64,000 nt of DNA from Takakia lepidozioides (lineage: Eukaryota; Streptophyta; Takakiopsida; Takakiales; Takakiaceae), in contig CM060732.1 of the NCBI GenBank assembly GCA_030704615.1, positions 14,012,001-14,076,000 of the forward strand. The letters run 5' to 3'. The position numbers were made by a program, and so were the translations under genes. Under the pieces are notes generated by a model. That model was not told the origin of the DNA. It saw only the letters and a list, made by a program, of their open reading frames with translations, and did not search any database. Shown piece after piece: positions 12,501 through 22,970 of the stretch. Within the stretch, counting starts at the first letter, position 1, and each line of letters begins with the position of its first letter.

Positions 12501-13065
12501 CGCTGTTGGTCGACCCTATGTACATGGCACGCATGCAACTGCCATCTCTCTCTCCCCTCGCCTTTTCCTCTCCAATGCCGCCGCAGCTCCACACGCATGA
12601 AAACTCACTGTGAGTGTCTCTGTCTCTTCTCTTTTCTTCCTTGTTGATGTAAGTTGTTTCTTTTTTGTTTTGCATCGCCCTAATCCCCCTTCTATTTTGT
12701 TGTGGCAGCTTATGCCAGCGTCTGAGAATATAAAGACTATAGATGGTGGGAGGCTATGATTGAAAGTTGGTATTTCCAGAAGATCAAACATTGGATTGTC
12801 ATGTGATTTCTCCTAAATATATCCCCAGTTTTATGCAGAACAGGAGGGGATAACACATTCAACCAGGAACCGGGTTCTACCAGTCCTAAACCTATGTGTC
12901 AGTGGTTGGTAGACATGGCTAGCGGCCGATGGACAACGAAGAGTTTTACTCTGGTAGCCACAAGTATTCTTTAGATCATGGAACTTTAGGTTTGTATGTC
13001 CATTTACCATGGTTGAGTTGACTTCTTGTTTGATTTGCTCATACTTCAAAGTTTTGAACTTGTAG

Positions 13066-14097
13066 GGTTTCATGTGTCCAGTTCCCAGGGGAATCCAGAT
13101 TTGTGTGGAACAGTGGTTGGTAAGCAGTGTCCAGGACAACCCCCATTACCTCCCCCTCCTCCATACGAGCCACCTCCCTCTCAATCCAATGACCTATGTA
13201 AATGCCTCTTATCCTCAAATTCCTAGGTTCAGGCACTGGTCTTGCCCTCTAGTGTTCTCCCTCCTACAGCTTTAAGTTTTTAATGGAAGCTTAGGGTTAC
13301 TGCTGATTATGCTTTTCTTTCAGTGTCTTTAAAGCCATGTTGGGAGTAAGCTTTAGTTGTAATTTAGTTAACAAGCATCCTCACCAGCCTGTATTCCAGC
13401 TGTATGTTGCCCAGGGTGCGTTGGGTACAGAGAACGTTGATAGGACAACTGGCCTGGGTTAGTGCTCTAGTACTTTGGCAGAGCATTTTGTGTCGAATCA
13501 CCTTAATCAAGATCATGTGCTCATGCAGCACGAAATTCGCAATCATCAAGTACAGGAACAATTGCTGGGGGGGTGGCTGCGGGTGCCGCTTTGCTGTTCG
13601 CGGTTCCTGCTATTGGCTTTGCCTGGTGGCGACGACATCGGGCCTGTGGAGGCCTTCTTAGATGTTCCTGGTATATATAAAACAGTGCATTTGTGCAAGA
13701 ACAACACTGCAAGTGCAATCTAAATTGATTCCTGTAAATTTAAATTCGTGTCTATGTACACTGCTCGAATTTTGTTTCTGAGGTCTGTGTACTGATAGAT
13801 AGTATGCCACACATGACTATCGTTTGCTTTGTAGACAGTGATTAAATCGTGCAGAAGTAAACAAGCTCTCAAGTAGCAGAAATTTTCCAGCAGATCTGTT
13901 GACCAACTTCTAGGCTGGCTTATCTGTTATTTCTCTTAAAATGAGTCTGGAATGAGATTGTATATCCTCTTCTGGTTTCAATACGGTGACACGTTGCTAG
14001 GAAGAAAACACAAGGATTGGCTAATGGGTCACTGGTGGCTGTCAAACACTTAAAAGAGAAGCGCAACCCTGGTGGCGAGCTGCAGTTTCAAACAGAG
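13066..14097 (+). pseudogene. SERK-type LRR receptor kinase, broken fragment
   Basis: Three exon-like pieces match SERK/BAK1 co-receptor kinases. Piece one (13066-13195) has GNPDLCG and a proline-rich linker, PPLPPPPPYEPP. Piece two (13549-13670) encodes the SERK-like membrane span, with [20 protein letters not shown] followed by FAWWRR; a one-base frame change then precedes FLDVP. Piece three (about 13993-14097) has [20 protein letters not shown], the kinase subdomain II lysine region, ending at a GT donor. The glycine-rich ATP loop that should precede it is missing, as is the rest of the kinase. The LRR repeats are not visible upstream. The piece is therefore a pseudogene or gene scrap, although the family call is strong because linker, membrane span and kinase segment occur in order. 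Confidence 0.8.
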
Positions 14098-15470
14098 GTC
14101 ATTTTTGGTCATTCATGATTGCATACAGTACTTCACCACTACTCTCTGATCCTGTTGACATGAGACATGATATTTACATGTGTAAGGAGAGTCCACATAA
14201 GAGCAATTTGATAATAGGAATTAATGGGGATGGAATAAATTGTGGGTTCCAAACTGATTAAGTGTTCGTTTTCTGCCAAAAAGGGTGGTCATGGTTTCCA
14301 TTACAGATGGATATCTTAGCATTCCACTTGACTAGGATCCCGATGAAGCTTCTTGCAAGATCATTGTGGGTGTCTATTATCTACTCTCATCTTCCTATTT
14401 CTTTTCTTTTCATGGTTTTATGATGAAAGGTGTAGGAGCCCCCTCCAGAATCAGGCTTAGCTTCAGCATCGCAATTCAGTGTCATTGGGTTTGCATTCAA
14501 GTATTTTGGGTTTTCCTAAGGCTGTCGCTGATATTCTTTCTGGTCAAGTTTTGAAACCTCTCTTGAATATCAAGTTCATTGTGTGTTCAATTCCTGATAC
14601 ACTTTTTGAAACCATGCTGATTGCAGTAGTCTCTGGAGTACTGCATAGTCTTCATGGCTATTTTGATCTTCCCTTATGATGCATGGCCCCAAGACGAGAG
14701 CTCCTATTCTGTCAGTTACTCACGCAATTCCATCAGTGACGAAGGTCAATGAAGGTGAACAAGAACATTTCAATCTGCCCAACGAACCTGCCCAAAAAAA
14801 AGTAAATTTTAGAGTTTGAAATTGAGGATAAGATCACATTCCAAAAAGCGAAAAGTATCTTATACAAGGACAGAAGAGCCACCTTCGTTCAACTTAGGTC
14901 CAACAAATATATATATATTTTTCACCAGCATCCCTGGACATTTCCGTAGCATACGATAATACAAGTTAGAGATTAAAATGGCTAAAAAACATGCAGAATT
15001 CTTCCACGTTAGAAGTCCATTATCATGTTGGGTTTTTTTTTGTTTTTTTTTTCGACATCCATTTATTTCGTTTTTACCTTTATGTTCTCCCGCTAAATCT
15101 CCACCTAAGGTGGCGTGTCAGTACAATCCCGTGTCATTTTTCATTATTGTTTCTCACAAATCCAAGCATACAATTACGGGCAGCCCGAGAAAAATATTAT
15201 ATTGCCACGTGGCCGCCGTTTCCGCATCCATGTCACACTGATGGCTAATTGTTGATGACTGATGGCTGATAGCTGATAGAATAGCAAATCCCCCCCAAGA
15301 CACCCCTCTGACGCCATTGGACATTTCGCAAACACCATTTTGTGGTCTGGTTGTTTCAAGCGTTCAATTCTGAAACTCTTTCTCTTATGGTTGTAACATT
15401 AATGGTGCTGCTTTTGCTTCAATTTGCTGGAACGTTTGTGAAAAAAGCAGTGCTTATTCATGTTTGGCAT
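14098..15470. other. No gene seen
   Basis: This stretch after the SERK fragment shows no convincing further kinase exons and no recognisable protein. It contains a short AT run near 14911 and T-rich tracts near 15031-15060. Confidence 0.45.
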
Positions 15471-15477
15471 GTATACA

Positions 15478-15624
15478 GGTGGTAAACAAACTGAGGTAAT
15501 GTTTGTCAGCAGTGCTGGAAATAATGGACCACCGTTGACCACTATGGGTGCACCAACTTCTAGCATCTTGGGCATAGGGGCCTATGTGTCCCTTGCAATG
15601 GCAACAGCCGCTCACTCGATGATA
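15478..15624 (+). pseudogene. Tripeptidyl-peptidase II (subtilisin family) fragment
   Basis: The frame contains [20 protein letters not shown] followed by [15 protein letters not shown] and AHSM. This matches the part of plant tripeptidyl-peptidase II (family S8, a giant cytosolic peptidase acting after the proteasome) around the oxyanion-hole asparagine (SAGNNGP). The usual two glycines after GAP are absent and no neighbouring exons are visible. The conserved piece ends in AT-rich sequence, so it is best read as a gene scrap. Confidence 0.7.
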
Positions 15625-15634
15625 GTTTTAGTTT

Positions 15635-16130
15635 ACTCAGATCTCAGATCCCTTCAGGTCCCTTAAGATCCATCAATTTATATACAAATAAAAAATTGAT
15701 TTAAAAAAAAACAATTGAGTTGTAAATTAAGAACTACTTTTTTAAAAGAAATAATTTAATTTCAATATATTAAGTCTTTATCATATTTATATTCTTTAGA
15801 AGCTAATACATTATATTATATACTATAAACTCATTTTGTTGTGTTATCTTCTTGAAATTATTATATTATTTTAAAAATAATAATTAACATGTAACATGTT
15901 TACTCTATATAAAAATTCTCTTATTTATCAATCTAATTCTTTTTTAAATTTGTTACAAATCTATATGTAGATGAATGTAGGTGTTTATTTTAATTTACAT
16001 ATTTAATTATTAAAAGATTTTTTCAGTCTACCTAGTAATATCTATATGTTTTCAACTTTTCAAAACCTCTAGTTTTCTTCAGATCTTAGATCCCTTCAGG
16101 TCCTTTAGATCCATCAATTTATATACCATT
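15635..16130 (+). repeat. AT-rich block bounded by roughly 50-bp direct repeats
   Basis: The words AGATCCCTTCAGGTCC and AGATCCATCAATTTATATAC occur at about 15644-15685 and again at about 16083-16126 in the same orientation. They bound roughly 390 bases of very AT-rich sequence. The arrangement could be a small LTR-like element or a simple duplication; no target duplication was established. Confidence 0.5.
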
Positions 16131-16306
16131 TCACATCTACTAACATTAATATTACAAAATCATTTTTTTAATATTTCATATGCTCTTAAGATTTTTATTA
16201 TTATTTATCGTATATTTCTTATATATGTCATTTATAATTTATAATCTAACTCATGATGATCTATATTCATCGACACAAATGACTTGTACGAAAAAAATCA
16301 AGCAGT

Positions 16307-16865
16307 ATGTCATTTTTATTATCCGTTACCTCCTATGCATTTAACTTTGATTTTAGAACCTTTTCAACAAGACTTAGATGGAGCTTAGATGACAATGATA
16401 CAAGACGATATGCAAAGATAGCAAACGATATATTTGATACACTAAAAAAAATGAATGTTAATACAAATATTTCATTCAACAAACTTATTGGATTATTTAA
16501 TTTAGAAATGGACACATATATTAAAAAAAATTACGAATCGACTAAAAAAACCAATAATATTTTTAAAAAGAGCATGTAAAAATATTTGCACACATGTTAA
16601 ATTAGCAACCAAGCGGGAATCTGAATATATAGCTGCAACATTTAATTTGAATACCAGGAAAATAATTCACATAATTGCGGTGTATAAACCTCCAACACTA
16701 CAATTAACTATTTTCTTGTATTCTCTCAAAAAGCTCATTGATAATTTCCCACATACATGTCCAACTATAATAATAAGGGATTTTAATGTAGATCTTTTAC
16801 AGAGTAATACCGTAACAACAAATCATTGCAAAAATTCATTGTCTTCTTTTCACATGCAACTCTAA
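16307..16865 (+). pseudogene. AT-rich remnant with a LINE-type endonuclease piece
   Basis: Two short frames in one AT-rich island. The first (16307-16579) is lysine- and asparagine-rich and unrecognised. The second (16647-16865) contains IIAVYKPP and, about 25 residues later, PTIIIRDFNVDLL. That is the layout of the exonuclease-endonuclease-phosphatase domain of non-LTR retrotransposons, where GDFN is usual; the glycine is replaced by arginine here. The catalytic N-terminal and C-terminal parts are missing. Base composition is much richer in A and T than the neighbours. Confidence 0.5.
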
Positions 16866-16880
16866 TTCTCAAGTAGTACT

Positions 16881-17147
16881 TCAGAGCACAGGGGGAGGAA
16901 GCTGCTCCAAGATTTCGCCAGCACCTGGGGTAAAAATGACATGCTCGAGTCTGTCTTCCCAACTTACGCATTCAATGGCAGCAATCCATCCCCGCTCAAT
17001 GGGAGGTCCCTTGGTGATGGGGAGGACACTGAATTCAACTGGCATCACAAACGAGCTAGAGACCCTAAGTGTAAAGCGCACTTGAAATTCTAGTACCTCC
17101 AAGTTACTATGCAGATAATACTCACCACCCCTGCAATCGCCCCACTT
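16881..17147 (-). pseudogene. C-terminal half of an unidentified ORF split by the CACTA element
   Basis: On the minus strand this open frame continues without a stop across the CACTA insertion point. When the 12.6-kb element and one CTT copy are ignored, codons at 29751-29840 read into GKWGDCRGGEYYLHS here, and the frame ends at a stop near 16881. The joined frame is about 115-120 codons. I recognise no domain. It may be an exon of a host gene or part of an older repeat. Confidence 0.4.
17145..17147. repeat. CACTA target site duplication, left (CTT)
   Basis: CTT directly precedes the CACTACAA end and is repeated directly after TTGTAGTG at 29748-29750. Confidence 0.85.
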
Positions 17148-17176
17148 CACTACAACAAATAAGTGTTTTTATGACT
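17148..17176 (+). repeat. CACTA left terminal inverted repeat
   Basis: It begins CACTACAACAAATAAG and continues GTTTTTATGACT. It pairs with the inverted copy at 29719-29747, with a few mismatches. Confidence 0.85.
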
Positions 17177-17179
17177 TCA

Positions 17180-17860
17180 CATATGACTATTTTTTCAGTC
17201 TTATATGCGTTCATGACTACATCACTCTGTAGTGAAAAAAGCCCTGTCATAGCGACTAGTATTTAGGACTGCGTTTTGCAAGTCATATCCATGACTGCTT
17301 GCGTGGCACCTGGAGTCCTGCTGCAGAGAGGGTTGTAGTCACAACTATATGACTACATTATCTGTTGAGCGCTGCCTACATGGAGAGGCTTCAGCGGGAC
17401 ACGTGCGCCACTGCGCAAGCGACACGTCATGCATTCGTCAGGGGATCATATGACTATATGTCTGCAAAGTGATGCCTACATGGAGAGGCGACGGATGGAC
17501 ACGTGCGCCACTGCGAATTTGACATGTCACGACTTCTTGCCATGATCATATGACTACGTGTCTGCATAGTGATGCCTACATGGAGAGGCGCTAGCGAGAC
17601 ACGTGTGCTATGGCAGATTTCACACGTGGTGACTACATGACTCGCTCATATGACTACAGGGATGTCTACATGGAGAGATATTAGCGGGACACCTGTTGCA
17701 CTTGAGATGTGACATGTGGCACACAGACAAAATATATGACTAGCATATATGACTACGGATCTTTACACGTGGTGAAAATATGGATAAAGAATGTCGTGTC
17801 ATATACTGCCACGTGTTCTGGTTTGAGCAAGAGTGATGCCACGTGTCATCAAGATTGTTT
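17180..17860 (+). repeat. CACTA left subterminal repeat array
   Basis: Four copies of a roughly 100-bp unit start near 17371, 17471, 17571 and 17661. Each has GTCTACATGGAGAG or GCCTACATGGAGAGGC, then GACACGTG or a close form, then CATATGACTAC. The words TATGACTA and GACACGTG recur in both orientations. In En/Spm elements such subterminal motifs are the binding sites of the TnpA-type protein; that role is inferred here. Confidence 0.75.
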
Positions 17861-17869
17861 TCCGAAATA

Positions 17870-18300
17870 GTTTATATTTTTAATGTTCATAATTTAATTT
17901 TTAGTTTTCATTTAATATTTAAAAGAACAGGGAGATTGCAGCCTTGGATTTTTTTTTAATGGTATTATTTTTAATATTATTATTTAAAATGAAAGTGAAT
18001 TAAATGATTTAAAATCTTCATTACATGGTGAAATTCCAACATGAAAACAGAATGGATCCCTCCTGCATACTATCAACCACAAGGAGAATGAAAATAGTCA
18101 ACTACAGGGCAATACAAGCCCTATAAATCACATTACAAAAATCCAAATGAGACCAATATCCCAATGGACACCTCAAAAGCCACAAGGTCAAAAAATCCAT
18201 GCCTCAAAAGGCCCAGCCAAAAACAAGCAAGCCCACACATGGGCTGAATTGTTGTAGCTAGTATGTTCTAGTGCTATTAGAATCAAGAACTCTGTTAAAC
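17870..18300. other. CACTA internal spacer downstream of the minus-strand gene
   Basis: AT-rich sequence (17870-18030), then unique-looking sequence up to the stop codon of the minus-strand gene. It is probably the 3' untranslated part of that gene. No other gene is seen. Confidence 0.5.
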
Positions 18301-18313
18301 AGTGCAATACTGA

Positions 18314-21300
18314 CTATCCCTTCCGCAGCTCCATAAGTTTCAGTAACTTTAGACTCCAAAGTGTTGTCTGGCCAACCACCTGCCCCAACTCGGTCTGTTT
18401 CCTAACACCATTCACATATGGTAGAGGGGTGTTACTGACACATGCCTCTTTGATGTACACACAGGCATAATCAAGGGGCACAGCAGGGTACCCGTAACCC
18501 ACCACAGCACCTTGAAGAGCAACAATCAGCCCTACTCCACATTTCTTGCGTTTGGAGTTCACATCCAACAGCCGAACCTCGTCACCCACCCTGAACTGTG
18601 ATCCCAACTCCACACAAAAAAGAACACGATGTGAAAACCCATGACATACACACGACTAGGACACTCAACATTTGCGAGTTAAAGAGAGCCCCAAGGTTGG
18701 AAAAAATATAACAGACAAAACAACGGCCTGGACTTACTCCATTTGCAGTCTCCAGTGGTGGTGAGACCTCTTTTGGGGGGCTACTCGCCGGGTCGACACT
18801 CTTGCCCCTCGTCTGTACCGGCTTGTCGACAATATCACCTTTGTTTGTCACAAGTTCCTGTGTCACAGACCAGAGATCAACCAGGAAAGCAATGAGAAAC
18901 AGGAATAGTGAATAGAAACAAAATCCAAGTATGAATCAAACAAAAAAAGCCAACATGAAAAGCTGCAAAGAAAACCTAGCATTAATCAAGCAACCGAGGA
19001 GAAGCATCCAGGAAAGCAATGCAATGAATGAACCCACAAAAATGTAGCCTCTGGAGCACTGTCAGAATGTTTGTACCTTCACAGTAGCAGTGTTGTATGG
19101 TTGTTGTCCGAAAACAGGCTGAGACTCCAAAAACTTGGGAATACTGGCAGCTTTCGATGCCTTCCACAAGAAAGGCCACAACACCTCTGTTAGATACTCA
19201 TCAGTTGGTGAATCTGGTTGCACCTTCCATGGCTCTGGAAAAATCCCACTGAAGGGAGGATTGTTTGCCGCCTTTCTTGGTGTGTCGTCAACAAGAACAG
19301 TGTCCTCATAAGTCCATTCTGGCCAGTCTGCCCACACTGTAGACAAGTTCTTGAAATATAATGGCTTTGAATCAGACCCCTTACGGCATGGGAGGACTGG
19401 ATCCTCGTCACAGTGAAGGGCATCCCACTGGAAAACCAGGTTAGTGTGGGCTGCAAAAATATAGTCCACCATTGGGAGAAGTTGCGAGCTTGGCAACAAG
19501 ACCACACCGCCACCTCAAAGTGTTCAAAACACTTTTGCAAAAAGTCATAACAGCGTGGTCTCAAAACTACCATCTTCTTGCCACACATCTTCCCCACAAA
19601 ACCTTTGGGAAGGGATGCAGGCCCATTAGCAGAATGAAAAGATTCACATAACAGACCATTTAAGTCCAGAATTAGTAAATGCTTCCTCGTTGGTCCAGGA
19701 AGTAAACTGACATTTGGCTTCAACATGTGAGCAGGAGAAATTAAAGCAACCTGCTTGTTTGTTTTGTCCCCGTCTGCATCTTCCTCCCCATCTAAACTCC
19801 CACATACCTGCATACCAGAATCCGGTGTGCCGGCGGCTCTGTCACCATTGCCCCCTGGACTGCTACTGCCTTTGTACGTGGCAAGGGCTGAATTTCCACG
19901 TGTACCTCACAGCTGGCCTTCCCTGTATCCTGCTGCTGCTCGGTCAAATTCAAAAGATCATCAGTGACAGGAAGACATAAGGGCTTAGAGTGAGCACCAG
20001 TTACCGTCTGAAATTGGGATTCCAAACATTTTGATACTGTCACAGCAGACGTATCCATCGTAGATGTCACTGGTCCTGCGCCTGGTAGATTAATCCCCAA
20101 TCTGGTCACAATGGCTTTCTGGTACTCAATCATACTCTGCATCTGTAATTTTAATTCTGCCATGTCACGTCCTTGTGATTCCACCAGTTTGTCCAAGCCA
20201 TCCATCCTGCCAACTACTGTAGAATATGCGAGACTTCCCTCCTGCCAATCCATGAAAACTTGCCCAAGTATGAATCAAACCAAAAAAACCTAGCATGAAC
20301 AACCATTGGAAAGAAAACCCAGGCCAAAAGCCGTGAAAAAAACCCTAGCAACCTATGATGCAGCAACCACTCTAGCAAACGTGGAAAACACACTTACCCG
20401 CCTGTCACTCCCAGCTGACAACCGTGACACTGAACCCTCTTGAATTTCATATAATGTAGGAGGGCACCCTGATAGTGTTTCCTACAAATTAATCCATGCC
20501 ACAAACAAACCCATGCCACAAGTCAGTAAGCAATGTGAGGGCTGACTATATACACATAGCAATTCAATGAGGAACAAAATACAGAGTCGTGATGATGCCA
20601 CTTACCAAGCGTGCTTCCACCATTGCCTTCCCACCACGGCCAGTCTTGGTAGGATTCAGAATTGCACCATTTGCCTTCTTCATGTTGCCCGACACTTTGT
20701 GGAACACCTCTGTCTGCCAGTAACTTACAAGCTTGTTCCATACCTCGTCAGATACAGTAATGGGTTTCCCCTTACCACCCAACCACGCAGTGTGTGCTTC
20801 ATAACGCTGGCTCTTCATTATTCTGCCAATTGTTTGTTTTAGGTGGAAGTCTTTTAACTCGTGCGGCGTATATGAAAATAGCTTAGCCAGGTGATCTCTG
20901 ATTTCGTATACAACTTCATCAGGTTGGTTGTTGATGGCAAGGGAACAATCTAGCTTGCGATAAGCCTGTCCTTTAAGGGCAGCGTGCCATACATTCCGGG
21001 TCTGACCATACGGGGCTCCTTTGAGGTTCGTCAAAATCACCGTGGGAGGAAGACCTGCAGCTATTCTCTCTTCCTTGACCTTGGCAGCTTCAATTTTGGC
21101 TGAGCTATTAGCCCTCCTTAAAGCATTGGTTCTATCATTCTTTGAAACGGCACCCTCCCCTCCTTCAGAGACCTCCGTGCGCTCAGGAGAATTCAAAGCA
21201 GGATCCTGCCAAGTAGGGACTGGTGGCCATGGTTGTTGGCCAGAAGGCCGAGGACCATACTGTCCATAAGCAGGAGGATATTCCGGTGGCCTGCCACCCC

Positions 21301-22845
21301 CATAGCTATTAGGGGGTGGCAAATATGGTGGAGGAGGATACTGGCCATACTGCCCATATGGAGGAGCACCATATTGACCCTGACCATACTGAGTGCCAGA
21401 CTGTGGGTACTGAGGCATACCATAATAAGGTGGGGGTACTGGTGGCACAGAACCCACAACGTTGGGAGAGTTAGGGCCACCTCCTGCGTTCTTGTGGGCG
21501 CCATCTCCATTGCTAGCAGCAGGGATCGTGGATCCAGTGCGCTTGTGCTTGCCCTGAAAAGAAATTCCCCCAGTACAATGTGGGTGATTACAAGCAGCAA
21601 ATCCTTGAATTCAGGCAAAACAAACTGGAAGCACATATCATTTGTAAAGACAAGATTACCCAAAACTCAGTATGATCTTGGGCAGTAAATCTCCCAAATT
21701 TGATTGGCCCCAATGATGTCCTCCCAGTACATTTTTGAGCCCTCTTAGGTATGGGGTGTTCCTGAAATCCATAGCAAGAATTCAAATGGACAAACCTGAT
21801 GAAGTATCCCTCCAAGTTTTACTGATATTCTGGGTGCATAAGTAACCCAAGTATCTCTATAAGTAGCCATTGTAGCTTAGTACCAGGACGTTGGTTTCAT
21901 GGGGCAAAGAATTTGAACACACCTGAAGTCTACATTGGCCTGACATCATGCCTTTGGCACTTCAACTTGTCTAGTGGAAATCATTTGTGATTGTGCCTTG
22001 GCTGACCCCTGCATTGTCCAACTTCCCTGTCTTGACAGACATACCCTATCTCTTCGTGATTTTACCAAAAACATACATAATTAGAATCATGGTCATTGTG
22101 AAGAACTATAACTCACAGACGGAGAAGGTGTTCGTAGTGTAGATGATGGGCGTTTTTGTCCTGCGACATGAGCATGGGCATGTTCTCCTCGGCTTGCCGT
22201 GGCATCCGCCGACGACGCACTCGCCTCGCACTGGCGTGGGAGGAGTGGATCGTCCTCATCGTCCTCAGAAGAGCCCTCATGCAGAATCGTAGTCTTCATC
22301 GTCTTCAGTCTGGCACTTTGCCTTGCAGGACCTTGATCCCTACCTTTTTCCTTCGGAGCGCGTGGCTTGCGAGGGCGATTCGCTCCCGCAAGCCTGCACA
22401 AACACCTCCATGACCTCCCTCTCAAACAATCACAAACAAATGTAAGCATACATACCCTAATACTCTTAAGCCTACGCTGAACCACAGCCGCACCCTACCA
22501 GGACGTAATGCTTGCCCACGAATGACGGCGGACATCTCCCGCCTAATGACACACCCTCCTCAAACCTAATCGTCACTCACTGCATGTTGTTTGCCTCTCT
22601 GTTTGTACAAGTCGCAGCTACTCGCCCCCATTTGTGCTATGAAGCTTATGATCGCTGTAGGAAGGTTAGAGGATAAGGCAAATCGCAAGTTTAGTGGGTG
22701 GGTCCAAAGTCAGGAACTAAACTCACCCATCTATCGACTGCTTGAACGTTGCTTCCACCTCCTTTATGGCAGCAATCCGGCGCTCTCGGAACTTCTCGTA
22801 CTCAGTGAGAGGGACTGTCACTTCGAAGACCTTCCGCTTCACCAT
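18314..22845 (-). CDS. CACTA second gene: Transposase_24-like plus FCP1-like HAD domain plus DUF8039-like tail
   Basis: Eight exons on the minus strand: 22845-22727, 22393-22117, 21553-20606, 20481-20398, 20241-19808, 19706-19077, 18857-18738, about 18601-18314. ATG is at 22845 and TAG at 18314-18316. Splice phases agree throughout if one base lost near 19480 is allowed for, giving about 966 residues. Order: MVKRKVFEV start; basic and acidic region; Pro/Gly/Tyr-rich stretch; Transposase_24-like block in exon 3 (SDEVWNKLVSYW, GGKAMVEARL); coiled coil in exon 5 (LKLQMQSMIEYQKAIVTRLG). Exon 6 is an FCP1-homology HAD-like domain (HLLILDLNGLLCE, FEVAVWS, VLVDDTPRKAANNPP). The last exon has VGDEVRLLDV and DUF8039-like PLDYACVYIKEA. 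The first part is the usual CACTA TnpA-like partner. The HAD domain is not part of the classical protein; its second motif-I Asp is Asn (DLNG), as in the plant C1271.03c-like group. The exon 8 acceptor could also be at 18613. Confidence 0.75.
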
Positions 22846-22970
22846 GGACACTCAGAAACGATACTTATAGTATACTATAGATATAGAAATAGCACATTGG
22901 CAGCTGGTGCAAAACTAGAGACAATGCACTGTGCGTAGCATGCAAAGAGGGAAGGGGTGACGTTCAAAGC

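Noticed and set aside
14340-14560. Further SERK kinase exons
   Set aside because: Only vague resemblance at ASCKII; the catalytic-loop HRD and DFG motifs are not visible.
22156-22413. Plus-strand frame as a gene
   Set aside because: It is the complement of exon 2 of the minus-strand CACTA gene.
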